From: CAYSXY01 sp964435165
GTDB lineage: Bacteria; Pseudomonadota; Alphaproteobacteria; Rickettsiales; RI-342
Length of the DNA stretch: 10,887 nt
Direction of reading: 5' to 3'
NCBI GenBank assembly: GCA_964435165.1
Contig: CAYSXY010000060.1
Coordinates: 1 to 10,887, forward strand
Shown one piece after another: positions 1-6,913 of this stretch. Both the position numbers and the translations under genes were made by a program. The notes under the pieces were generated by a model. That model did not search any database. It was not told the DNA's origin and saw only the letters and a list, made by a program, of their open reading frames with translations. Each line of letters begins with the position of its first letter. Positions within the stretch are counted from its first letter, which is position 1.

Positions 1-251
1 AACTCAAATTATGGATTAAACTGTACTATCAAAATTAACTTCTATGCCAGCCCCCCACATTTTTATGATTATCAGTTTTCAATTTCCTCAAACCAAGCGT
101 TTAGCGTGCCTCCTCTCAAAGGGAAAGGGCGTGTGCCCGTAACGCTTTATGCAGGATTGATAATCCACCCCCCGCTCCTCATCGAAACCTGACGCACAGC
201 ATTGTAGCTTCAGGTTAGTTCATACACATAAAACAGATTGAGAGAATGCTT
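1..251. other. Intergenic leader region with four inverted repeats
   Basis: No convincing gene is seen here. The stretch holds several short inverted repeats: AAGCGTT (95-101) with AACGCTT (141-147), enclosing GGGC (127-130) with GCCC (135-138); GGATT (154-158) with AATCC (162-166); and AACCTGA (186-192) with TCAGGTT (210-216). The last hairpin can extend inward with AGC/GCT. They lie just before the entericidin-like gene, so they could be a structured 5' leader or operator sites. A possible weak sigma70-type promoter is TTGTAG (202-207) with CACATA 17 nt downstream, but the match is poor. Frame 1 on the + strand is open from the window edge to a TGA at 190-192. That could be the tail of an upstream gene, but the length is within chance expectation and no family was recognised. 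Confidence 0.35.
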
Positions 252-407
252 ATGCTTTATTTTAAAAAGTATCTATCGATATTTGCCATTTCGATCATGA
301 GTCTCGGCACGCTCAGCGCTTGCAATACCGTTGCTGGAGCTGGCGAAGACATTGAAGCCGCAGGCGATAAGATCGAAGACTCAGCAAATAGTAACAAACA
401 TTATTAA
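252..407 (+). CDS. Entericidin-like small lipoprotein
   Basis: This 51-residue protein has a short basic N-terminus (YFKKY), a hydrophobic signal segment, and a lipobox ending LSAC with the lipidated cysteine at about residue 23. The mature part follows the entericidin pattern NTVAGAGEDIEAAGDKIED. In the entericidin family, mature products are tiny lipid-anchored envelope peptides. EcnA and EcnB of Escherichia coli act as an antidote/toxin pair linked to stationary-phase lysis, but most family members elsewhere are uncharacterised. The ATG at 252 was chosen over the one at 246 because GAGAGA (240-245) sits 6 nt before it, whereas the upstream ATG would directly abut that ribosome-binding site. 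The gene was too short for an ordinary ORF cutoff. It is followed 18 nt later by a DUF1328 gene with its own strong ribosome-binding site, so the two probably share a transcript. Only one entericidin copy is present, so no local antidote/toxin pair exists. Confidence 0.87.
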   Translation: MLYFKKYLSIFAISIMSLGTLSACNTVAGAGEDIEAAGDKIEDSANSNKHY

Positions 408-425
408 TCTGACAGGAGACTGACT

Positions 426-605
426 ATGCTACGTTTAGCTTTAATGTTCTTTGTGGTGGCGATTATTGCCGCTGTCTTTGGTTTCGGCGGAATCGCTACT
501 GCATCTGCAGAGATCGCTCAATTAGTATTCTTTATATTCCTGGCACTATTGGTTGTCTCGCTAATTTTCGGCGCAGTAGACAGCCGTGCAGGACCAAGAG
601 TCTGA
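426..605 (+). CDS. DUF1328 (YtjA-like) small membrane protein
   Basis: This 59-residue protein has two hydrophobic segments, at about residues 3-24 and 31-51. Between them lies the glycine-rich stretch FGFGGIA, the signature of the DUF1328/YtjA family of very small inner-membrane proteins. Family members are usually 50-60 residues with two membrane spans, so this one is full length. The molecular function of the family is not established. The ATG at 426 is preceded by AGGAG (414-418) at a normal spacing. It lies 18 nt behind the entericidin-like gene and ends about 15 nt before a strong hairpin, so the two small genes look like a self-contained envelope-related transcript. Both families are often found near stress-response genes in Proteobacteria, which makes a stress role plausible but inferred. 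Confidence 0.85.
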   Translation: MLRLALMFFVVAIIAAVFGFGGIATASAEIAQLVFFIFLALLVVSLIFGAVDSRAGPRV

Positions 606-620
606 CACGACAATATTCTT

Positions 621-647
621 GAGGGAACACACACCATGTGTTCCCTC
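621..647 (+). terminator. Strong hairpin after the entericidin/DUF1328 genes
   Basis: GAGGGAACACA (621-631) pairs perfectly with TGTGTTCCCTC (637-647) around the 5-nt loop CACCA. The 11-bp stem begins 15 nt after the DUF1328 stop codon, where a transcription end is expected. Only a weak T-rich stretch follows (ATTATCCGTCT), so it may be a poor intrinsic terminator or a 3'-end stabilising hairpin. An ATG at 636 inside the hairpin opens a spurious reading frame. Confidence 0.65.
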
Positions 648-856
648 ATTATCCGTCTACAATCATCGGATACCGTCATCTATGCGTATTCACAGCTACT
701 GTTATTCGCAGTAATTTATCCACCAACAATCATCTGTCATTATCTTCTGAAAGCTGCGATATCGTTGCTTTCCGCTAGCGGCTCTACAAAATCTTTCCAG
801 AGTAGCGATATCCAGAGTTTAAAATCGCTTTTATCGATATAAATATATGAAAAATT
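648..856. other. AT-rich gap between the hairpin and tRNA-Asn
   Basis: No convincing gene is found. On the + strand a 68-codon frame (636-842) begins inside the hairpin, has no ribosome-binding site, and resembles no family known to me. On the - strand an open frame runs straight out of the tRNA CCA end to a TAA at 740-742. Its last 32 residues read like plausible protein (for example FKLWISLLWKDF, then EPLAESNDIAAF), but it has no ATG, GTG or TTG start outside the tRNA. It could be the tail of a decayed gene. Local inverted repeats are CCGCTAGCGG (772-781) and GAAAGC (749-754) with GCTTTC (767-772). The lower GC and the position directly 3' of a tRNA gene fit a remnant of an integrated element, but no duplicated tRNA end is visible. 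Confidence 0.3.
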
Positions 857-932
<76 letters not shown>

Positions 933-953
933 ACACTCACTAAAGTGGCCAGC

Positions 954-983
954 GTTATAACAAACGCGGGTACCATCTGCCAA
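954..983 (-). promoter_or_regulatory. Sigma70-type promoter for tRNA-Asn
   Basis: Read on the - strand, a -35 box TTGGCA (978-983) and a -10 box TATAAC (954-959) are separated by 18 nt. The predicted start is about 10-15 nt upstream of the tRNA 5' end at 932. Both boxes match the housekeeping consensus at five of six positions. Confidence 0.7.
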
Positions 984-1032
984 GCTTTATTTTCATTAAT
1001 TTGGTAAATTTTTTAATTTTTTAGATTGATAT

Positions 1033-4000
1033 CTAATCTTTGAGGGTCAAACACCGTACATTGCGCTGTTTGAGTGCCGTACACATATTCAACGCCTCTG
1101 CCATATCGGCAAATGGCCCGGTGCGCAGTCGATGGCTTGTCCGGTGTGCGGCGGAATTGACCGGCTGAATAATCACATGCTCATGGCCCCCCAGGATATC
1201 TGCATACTGATCCTTCAATGCTGCCCACTCCTTCCCAGCCTGTTCCAGCGTCGCATAACTACCCAACTGCACCCAGAATTTACCCTTGGGGATTGCATCC
1301 AGCGGCGGGGCAACCGCCAGGGCTTCCATATCGCCGCCTGCACGCTGCTCTGCCCGCAAGCGATGGCGATCACGCCCGGACATACTCACAACGCGACGCG
1401 CGGCGCTTTTATCCACTGTCACGCGGCAGCTTAAATCCGCCCGCAATGCATAGTCGCACAGCACATCATATGCCTTATCGGATGGTAGCGGGCCTACACG
1501 CATGGTCACGGCCCGGCCAGAGGTCTTACCGACGGGCGAGAGCACTTTCTGCCGCATACCGCGCGTCATATCCTGTTCAGCGCTGCGCATATCGCGCCAG
1601 AACTGACGTGCATCCTGATCCGTGGCAAAACGACCAATATGTAACCATTGATGCCGCGAGTAGCTGCGACGTTGCATGCTCCTCGGCGGCTGTGCACCCG
1701 TCCTGTTCATCGTCAGCGGCACACGCACCGCTTCTGCCACCCTGACACCGTTCTGTGCATCATATAAGCCGGTGCCGTCATAATAATCCTTGAAGTAGCC
1801 AGACTGGCGCAAACGCTCTGCCGTTGCCATTTCCTGTGCTATACCATCATCAAATGGCGGCGCACTGAAAGTGGATCGCGCAGGCAGGTCCACCCCCTGC
1901 ACTTGCGGCACAGCGGCACTTGCTGATGTTGCAGCTGGTTCACGCTCCATGGCCGCTTCATGCTCTGCCAATAATTCCTGCGCCATGGCGTCCATCATGG
2001 CGTCAATCTCTTGCGGTGTCGGCTCATTCCCCCGATCGGTGGATTGATCGTCCGTTAATGGTGTGATGGCTGCTGCACTCACTTTCTCATCGGCAGGGGA
2101 GCTGTCATTTTCCATAGCCGTTTCGGCGGTGTCTGCCAGTGATTGCCATGGCAGCTCTACATGCTCTGATGTCTCTTCCGGCACGGTGATCGTATGTGAT
2201 TCTTTTCGGTCTTTTGCCGTATCCTCTAACAGGACCCGCTTTGGCGTTACCGTGCTGTCTCGCATCACAGGCGGCATCGTTTTATCGGCATCGCGTGCGG
2301 GCGGTGCTACCGCGTCAGTCGTCATTTCAGATGGCGCTTCCTTCTGCGTGTCGTGCGGTGTTTCATTCATCGAGGGCAGTACATTGGGGTTCAACACGAC
2401 CCGTTTTGGTACTTTGGGTGCTTCTGGAGGCCGTGCATCGCGTTGCTCACGGCGCGCTTCACGAGACACTGCTTTTGCTGCAGATGCCTGCATTGATGGA
2501 CTGACAGTTGGCGGAGTGATGGCTGCCGCTTGCGACGCTACCGGCACCTCCATCACCATGGCGCGCTCGACGACAAAACACTCGATATTGCGGTTAAAAA
2601 ATTCTTCGCACAGCCGCTCAGCATTACGCTTGCCCGGCACATAACCGGCCTGGGTGCGGTAGATGGTTCGTCGCCCGCGATCAATGACCGTATCGGCAAT
2701 TAACGGTTTGAGGTCACCCATCAAATCGGCATGTTCGTCTTTCAGCTTGTCCCAGTGGGCCCGCGCTTCAATGCGTGAATCAAACGCCCCTAATTGCAGC
2801 AGATATGCGACAGTTTCCTGGCGGGTCATTGGCTGAGCAGATGAGCCTGGTTTGGCAGGCGGCACGACAGTACTGACCAGCGGCTTTTGAGCAGGCTGTG
2901 GTTTGCGAGGTTGTGCTTCACGTATCTCTGGCTCTCTCGGCGGTGAAGCAGGAGGAGATAGCGTCACTCTTTTCGCCTGTGCTGCTTCTGGCACCACTGC
3001 CTGACGGGCTGGAGGCGGGCTTTGCTCTGGTGTCTCGACCAAGGGTGCTGTATCTGCAGCTGCCTCCTGCTCCCAGGGGAGCGGCTCCTCCGGCGATTCA
3101 GCCAGGACGATCACAGACGGGATCGGTGGTTTGCCGCCAATGAGCGGTACTGGTTGGTCGGATACTGGCTCAGGCTCGGCAATAGTTTCAGACTCCGCCG
3201 ACATCGGCATGCGGGCGATCTCTTCCAGCAACGCATCACTATCTATCGGTTCAGCTGGCGCTTCCACAGCGGCGGGTACTGCTTCCTCTATGGTGCGATC
3301 ATCCACAGACGAAACGTCCGAAGATGCTGTCTCAATAGATGAGTCCGCAGCTTGTGTATTAGCGGCTGGAAGTTCTTCTGGTGGAGACGGTTCTTCCGAT
3401 GGTGACAACCAGGAAAGTACCGTCTCCAGATTTATCTCATCGTCCGCCGCAGGAGAGGTTTCTCGCTTTTGGGCAGAGGATTGTGACGTGTCACGGCGAG
3501 AAGGAATCACGGTATCAGTGTCGGTGGAAACCGTAGGGTCGAAGCGTTCATAATATCGCAACCCCTGAGACGCATTCATTTGCGCCTGCTCTATATCGCG
3601 ATCTATGTCATCCTTCGCTTCTTCATCTTCATCATCACCCAGCACTAAGGAGAATAGAGAGAAGCCGGTGCCTTGCTCTGGTTCTTTTGCATCCGGTTGT
3701 GGTGGAACCGAGAGAGAGGTTGCCGGTTTATTGGCAGCATGCACTGTCAGATTGTTGGCGCTCTCTGGCTTTGCGGGCATCTCCGGCGCTTCATAAGCCC
3801 CGGACAACGCAATGGCAGGCTGCGTTTTTTGCATCTCATCCTGCATTTCTAATTCTGTCGCCAGCGTTTGCGCCTCATCCGCTGATTCAGCACTGGCAAT
3901 AATGGCCTGCTCTGGCGTCGGGGCAGTCACCATCACCGGTAGCGGTGGCACCGGCCCTGCCAGCAATTGCTGCATATCCTCGTCACCGCGCTGAAACGCG

Positions 4001-4647
4001 ATATCCGCCGCCGTCAGGCCGGTTTTGTCGGCCAATGTGACATCCGCACCCCCACGCAGCAGCATTTCGGCAATTAACTGGTTGCCGGCAAAGGTTGCAT
4101 GCTGGAGCGCCGTCTCGCCAATCATATTTTGCATATTCACATCGGCGTTGGATGCCACCAGCCGAGCGGTCACCGCATCATGCCCGTGCAGCGAGGCCCG
4201 CATTAAGGGCGTCCATCCTTCACGATCGATCACATTGATGTCGGCATCATGGGCCAGCAGCAAATCAACGATTTTCTGTCGCCCCTGGCGAGCAGCCAAG
4301 TGAAGCGGAGTCGCGCCACCCACATCGGTCATATTAGGGTCGGCCCCGACACTCAGAAGATAACGTACAATATCGTGATGGCCGCGATAGGTTGCCCGCA
4401 TCAATGCCGTGGTGCCGAAACGGCCTTCACTATCGACAAATTTGCCGGAGCGAATCAAACCCTGAATGGCTTTGAGGTTGCCCTGATCAGCGGCATCAAC
4501 CAGCGTATCGCCAAATGAGAGTGGCGCACTGGCACTCATAAAGGTTGCCTGGGCCAATGCCTGTTGCCAGGTTGGCGCTGCCAGCCCTGACGCTAATGCC
4601 AGAACACCGACGGCTATGCCTGCTTTCATGCGGCCCTGATGCAACAT
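1033..4647 (-). CDS. Exported ankyrin-repeat protein with three SPOR domains
   Basis: This very large (1204-residue) protein starts with a signal peptide (MKAGIAVGVLALASG...ALAQA, cleavage near residue 34), so it should act in the periplasm. Ankyrin repeats fill about residues 47-230, with motifs such as GTTALMRAT, GATPLHLAA and GWTPLMRAS. A long Pro/Ala/Glu/Ser-rich, probably disordered region follows. Three SPOR-like domains lie at about 611-694, 997-1080 and 1122-1204, the last ending the protein. Each carries a cysteine pair exactly 10 residues apart (680/690, 1064/1074, 1189/1199), probably a disulfide. SPOR domains bind denuded glycan strands of septal peptidoglycan, and ankyrin repeats bind proteins, so a division-site or cell-wall scaffold is inferred. 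The ATG at 4647 was chosen because AGGAGA precedes it closely. An upstream in-frame ATG at 4671 and a later one at 4629 are alternatives. SPOR2 is the most divergent copy (WLHIGRF in place of VQLGSY). Confidence 0.85.
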   Translation of the reverse strand: MLHQGRMKAGIAVGVLALASGLAAPTWQQALAQATFMSASAPLSFGDTLVDAADQGNLKAIQGLIRSGKFVDSEGRFGTTALMRATYRGHHDIVRYLLSVGADPNMTDVGGATPLHLAARQGRQKIVDLLLAHDADINVIDREGWTPLMRASLHGHDAVTARLVASNADVNMQNMIGETALQHATFAGNQLIAEMLLRGGADVTLADKTGLTAADIAFQRGDEDMQQLLAGPVPPLPVMVTAPTPEQAIIASAESADEAQTLATELEMQDEMQKTQPAIALSGAYEAPEMPAKPESANNLTVHAANKPATSLSVPPQPDAKEPEQGTGFSLFSLVLGDDEDEEAKDDIDRDIEQAQMNASQGLRYYERFDPTVSTDTDTVIPSRRDTSQSSAQKRETSPAADDEINLETVLSWLSPSEEPSPPEELPAANTQAADSSIETASSDVSSVDDRTIEEAVPAAVEAPAEPIDSDALLEEIARMPMSAESETIAEPEPVSDQPVPLIGGKPPIPSVIVLAESPEEPLPWEQEAAADTAPLVETPEQSPPPARQAVVPEAAQAKRVTLSPPASPPREPEIREAQPRKPQPAQKPLVSTVVPPAKPGSSAQPMTRQETVAYLLQLGAFDSRIEARAHWDKLKDEHADLMGDLKPLIADTVIDRGRRTIYRTQAGYVPGKRNAERLCEEFFNRNIECFVVERAMVMEVPVASQAAAITPPTVSPSMQASAAKAVSREARREQRDARPPEAPKVPKRVVLNPNVLPSMNETPHDTQKEAPSEMTTDAVAPPARDADKTMPPVMRDSTVTPKRVLLEDTAKDRKESHTITVPEETSEHVELPWQSLADTAETAMENDSSPADEKVSAAAITPLTDDQSTDRGNEPTPQEIDAMMDAMAQELLAEHEAAMEREPAATSASAAVPQVQGVDLPARSTFSAPPFDDGIAQEMATAERLRQSGYFKDYYDGTGLYDAQNGVRVAEAVRVPLTMNRTGAQPPRSMQRRSYSRHQWLHIGRFATDQDARQFWRDMRSAEQDMTRGMRQKVLSPVGKTSGRAVTMRVGPLPSDKAYDVLCDYALRADLSCRVTVDKSAARRVVSMSGRDRHRLRAEQRAGGDMEALAVAPPLDAIPKGKFWVQLGSYATLEQAGKEWAALKDQYADILGGHEHVIIQPVNSAAHRTSHRLRTGPFADMAEALNMCTALKQRNVRCLTLKD

Positions 4648-4650
4648 GGC

Positions 4651-4656
4651 TCTCCT
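4651..4656 (-). promoter_or_regulatory. Ribosome-binding site deciding the start of the ankyrin/SPOR gene
   Basis: On the - strand AGGAGA is followed by GCC and then the ATG at 4647. This is the best Shine-Dalgarno match near the gene start. It lies inside the longer open frame that begins at 4671, and using it gives a more ordinary signal peptide. The spacing is a little short, so the upstream ATG is not excluded. Confidence 0.6.
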
Positions 4657-4795
4657 ACAGCCGATTCCCACACCTATCTGTCATGCATTCGAACATAACG
4701 CGATGCAGTGACGAGAATCACCCTCTTCCTCGACAGCACTCGGACTGCCCCAGTTACTTTATGTCGCCCGGTTTTCTAAATAAAGCTTTAATAAA

Positions 4796-4819
4796 CGGCT
4801 TGGCAACTTTAAGAAGCCG
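4796..4819 (-). terminator. Weak terminator candidate after the DUF465 gene
   Basis: On the - strand CGGCTT (4814-4819) can pair with AAGCCG (4796-4801) around a 12-nt loop, followed by TTTATT and then a T-rich stretch containing the palindrome TAAAGCTTTA (4781-4790). It begins 7 nt after the DUF465 stop codon. The loop is large and the T-run is broken, so the call is tentative. Confidence 0.35.
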
Positions 4820-4826
4820 CATTCAC

Positions 4827-5087
4827 TCACGCCGCGTTTTGCGTCGCCTGATAGTCACGCAGCATTGCCACCAGCTGATCCTTGTGATCCAGGCGCTTCT
4901 TTTTCAGTTCTTCCACGCGCTCGTCTGACGCCGCATCAATTTCCTGCTCAATGCGGACAATCTCTTTATCCAGCTCCTGATACTCATCAAACAATCTTGC
5001 AAAGTGATTGTCGCTTTCTTTGAGCTTATGAATCGCCTCTTTAAATTCCGGCATTTCCGTTGCGAGGTCGTGATGATGAATCGTCAT
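4827..5087 (-). CDS. DUF465 (YdcH-like) coiled-coil protein
   Basis: This 86-residue protein is highly charged and helical throughout. It carries the DUF465 pattern: a histidine and phenylalanine early in the helix (NHFARLFDEY), then LDKEIVRIEQEID, and a lysine-rich second helix ELKKKRLDHKDQL. That layout suggests a short antiparallel helical hairpin or coiled coil. Family members are small cytoplasmic proteins found across Proteobacteria, often called YdcH, and their biochemical role is not established. The ATG at 5085-5087 has an AAGGA ribosome-binding site about 9 nt upstream. It lies about 100 nt downstream of tsaD on the same strand, but a promoter in that gap suggests it is transcribed independently. 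The ankyrin/SPOR gene follows about 180 nt further downstream. Confidence 0.88.
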   Translation of the reverse strand: MTIHHHDLATEMPEFKEAIHKLKESDNHFARLFDEYQELDKEIVRIEQEIDAASDERVEELKKKRLDHKDQLVAMLRDYQATQNAA

Positions 5088-5131
5088 AACTATGTATCCT
5101 TGTGGCTATGGCTATATGTATTATATGGGGG

Positions 5132-5160
5132 TCTATAGCCTGTCATGCCTGTCTTCGCAA
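5132..5160 (-). promoter_or_regulatory. Promoter candidate for the DUF465 gene
   Basis: On the - strand TTGCGA (5155-5160) and TATAGA (5132-5137) are separated by exactly 17 nt, a good housekeeping promoter layout. Start of transcription would fall about 40 nt before the DUF465 start codon. A perfect TATAAT (5120-5125) lies slightly nearer the gene but has no good -35 box at the right distance. Confidence 0.55.
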
Positions 5161-5189
5161 TGCCTTGACGCATACCCTGTCCGTATAAT

Positions 5190-6218
5190 TTATTCATTAT
5201 TCAGTGGCCAACGGGCACGTGGCGTGATGTCAAGCGTATCGGTCATGCCGCGCTGCAGGCGCTCAAGCCCGGCCCAGGCAATCATCACTGCATTGTCGGT
5301 ACACAAACGTGGTGGCGGCGCGACCAATGTCATCTCATACTCTGCTGCACTTTGTTCTAATACATTGCGTAGATAGTGATTGGCTGCGACACCGCCTGCG
5401 ACTACCAATGTCTGAAGCTCCGGCCGCAACTCGCGCGCCGCGCGCACTGCGTAGCGCAGGCGATTGGCCATAATCCGCCCGGCTGTCCGCTGAAAACTGG
5501 CCGCCATATCTGCCTGATCCTGCTCGGCGATTGCCCCTTCCCTTATGAGCGCCTGTAATTGCTGCCGCACGGCTGTCTTGAGCCCGGAGAAGGAAAAATC
5601 ACAGTTTTTGCGATCGCAAAGTGGCATCGGCAAGTCAAACCGTTCTGCGTTACCCTGCTTCGCCAGTTTCTCCAATTTCGGCCCACCGGGATAACCCAGC
5701 CCCATCATTTTGGCAACTTTATCAAAAGCCTCACCCAGCGCATCATCACTCGTGCCGCCTAATATCTGATATTTTCCCACCTCTTCAACCAACACAAACT
5801 GGCAATGGCCACCTGAGACCAGAAGCAGGAGATACGGAAAAGTCACATCGTCCGTCAGGCGGGCCGTCAGGGCATGGCCTTCCAAATGGTTGACGGCCAT
5901 CAATGGCAATTGATGCACCGCTGCAATAGCCTTGGCCATCATGACCCCGACAATCACACCGCCGATCAAACCCGGCCCTGCCGTAACAGCAATACCATCC
6001 AACGCCGGGAACTCCATCCCGGCTTCGCGCATTGTCTCGCCAATCAAACGATCCAGATGATCGAGATGCGCGCGCGAGGCAAGCTCAGGCACCACCCCGC
6101 CATAGGGAGCATGGGTCTCGGTTTGCGAAAGCAACCGTTCGGCTTTGATTTCACGCTGGTCGGTTACCAGTGCCGCCGCCGTTTCATCGCATGAGGTTTC
6201 AATACCGAGGATAATCAC
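5190..6218 (-). CDS. tsaD: tRNA N6-threonylcarbamoyladenosine transferase TsaD
   Basis: TsaD transfers the threonylcarbamoyl group from threonylcarbamoyl-AMP to adenosine 37 of tRNAs that read ANN codons, working with TsaB and TsaE in the cytoplasm. The 342-residue length is normal for the family. Visible signatures are the N-terminal GIETSCDET (5-13), the metal-binding HLEGH (111-115), the phosphate-binding SGGHC (135-139), GGTSDDALGEAFDK (154-167), FSGLKTA (210-216), the nucleotide-binding GGVAAN (275-280) and the terminal CTDNA (306-310) with its metal-ligand aspartate. The start is a GTG at 6216-6218 with only a weak GGAAG in front. It is supported because the encoded MIILGIETSC matches where family members begin. 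The gene is divergent from trpG across a 116-nt gap. It is essential or near-essential in many bacteria. Confidence 0.97.
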   Translation of the reverse strand: MIILGIETSCDETAAALVTDQREIKAERLLSQTETHAPYGGVVPELASRAHLDHLDRLIGETMREAGMEFPALDGIAVTAGPGLIGGVIVGVMMAKAIAAVHQLPLMAVNHLEGHALTARLTDDVTFPYLLLLVSGGHCQFVLVEEVGKYQILGGTSDDALGEAFDKVAKMMGLGYPGGPKLEKLAKQGNAERFDLPMPLCDRKNCDFSFSGLKTAVRQQLQALIREGAIAEQDQADMAASFQRTAGRIMANRLRYAVRAARELRPELQTLVVAGGVAANHYLRNVLEQSAAEYEMTLVAPPPRLCTDNAVMIAWAGLERLQRGMTDTLDITPRARWPLNNE

Positions 6219-6334
6219 ACTTCCAAACCGTAACGCTACTACGTAATTTTGCTATGCAACATCCAGTGGAGCGGCTAGATAGTCAAGGCTCAACCTGTTA
6301 TATGGCCAGATATCTTAAGAATGCACGGCACGCT

Positions 6335-6913
6335 ATGATCCTGCTGATCGACAATTATGACAGCTTTACCTATAACCTCCTGCATTATCTGCTGGAATGC
6401 GGAGCAGAAGTGGAGGTGCGGCGCAATGACGCACTCAGTGCTGATGAAGCGCTGGCCATGCGTCCGGCAGGTATTGTCGTCTCACCCGGCCCCGGCACAC
6501 CGGATGATTCAGGCATCGGCCCTGAACTGATGCAGCAATTGGAGCGGCATCCGATTCCGATGCTTGGCGTGTGTCTTGGACACCAATTGCTGGGACAGCA
6601 TTTTGGTGGGCGTGTCATTCGTCATGCCCCGATGCACGGCAAAATTAGTACGATCCATCATACGGGCAAGGGGGTGTTTCACCAGCTTGCCAACCCATTT
6701 GAGGCCACTCGCTACCACTCCTTGATTGTCGAGCGAGATAGCCTGCCAGCCGTGCTGGAAATCACGGCGGAGACCGAAGACGGCATTATTATGGGGTTGC
6801 AGCATAAATCATTGCCATTCCATGGCGTACAGTTTCACCCGGAAAGTATTGCCTCCGAGCATGGGCACAGTCTGCTTGCCAATTTTCTGCATGTGACACG
6901 AGAGATCGCATGA
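6335..6913 (+). CDS. trpG: Anthranilate synthase glutamine amidotransferase subunit TrpG
   Basis: TrpG hydrolyses glutamine and passes ammonia to TrpE, which makes anthranilate from chorismate, the first step of tryptophan synthesis. The 192-residue chain is a class I glutamine amidotransferase. It shows NYDSFTYNL (7-15), SPGPGTPDD (50-58), the nucleophile Cys80 in GVCLGHQ, and the His168 and Glu170 of the triad in QFHPE. The ATG at 6335 was chosen because the family begins MILLIDNYDSF. Upstream in-frame ATGs at 6254 and 6302 would add an unconserved tail. No clear Shine-Dalgarno site precedes any of them, so translation may be weak or the leader very short. No tryptophan-rich leader peptide is visible. 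trpE is absent here. The same subunit can also serve aminodeoxychorismate (folate) synthesis in some bacteria. Confidence 0.96.
   Translation: MILLIDNYDSFTYNLLHYLLECGAEVEVRRNDALSADEALAMRPAGIVVSPGPGTPDDSGIGPELMQQLERHPIPMLGVCLGHQLLGQHFGGRVIRHAPMHGKISTIHHTGKGVFHQLANPFEATRYHSLIVERDSLPAVLEITAETEDGIIMGLQHKSLPFHGVQFHPESIASEHGHSLLANFLHVTREIA

Noticed and set aside
1..192. Open + strand frame from the left edge to the TGA at 190-192
   Set aside because: Sixty-three open codons in one of six frames is within chance, no start is visible, and the translation matched no family I recognise.
636..842. 68-codon + strand reading frame
   Set aside because: It starts inside the 11-bp hairpin, has no ribosome-binding site, and resembles no known family; the region is AT-rich, where chance frames without a family match are weak evidence.
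1021..1036. TTAGAT/ATCTAA hairpin at the end of the ankyrin/SPOR gene
   Set aside because: The stem is short and AT-only, and on the - strand it is followed by A-rich, not T-rich, sequence, so it is not a credible intrinsic terminator.
2063..2644. 193-codon + strand reading frame inside the ankyrin/SPOR gene
   Set aside because: It is antisense to the linker-coding part of a clear gene; its Ser/Thr/Ala-rich translation mirrors the biased codons of the opposite strand.
6254..6334. Upstream extension of TrpG or a trp leader peptide
   Set aside because: The extra codons contain no tryptophan and are not part of the conserved TrpG N-terminus, which begins MILLIDNYDSF at 6335.
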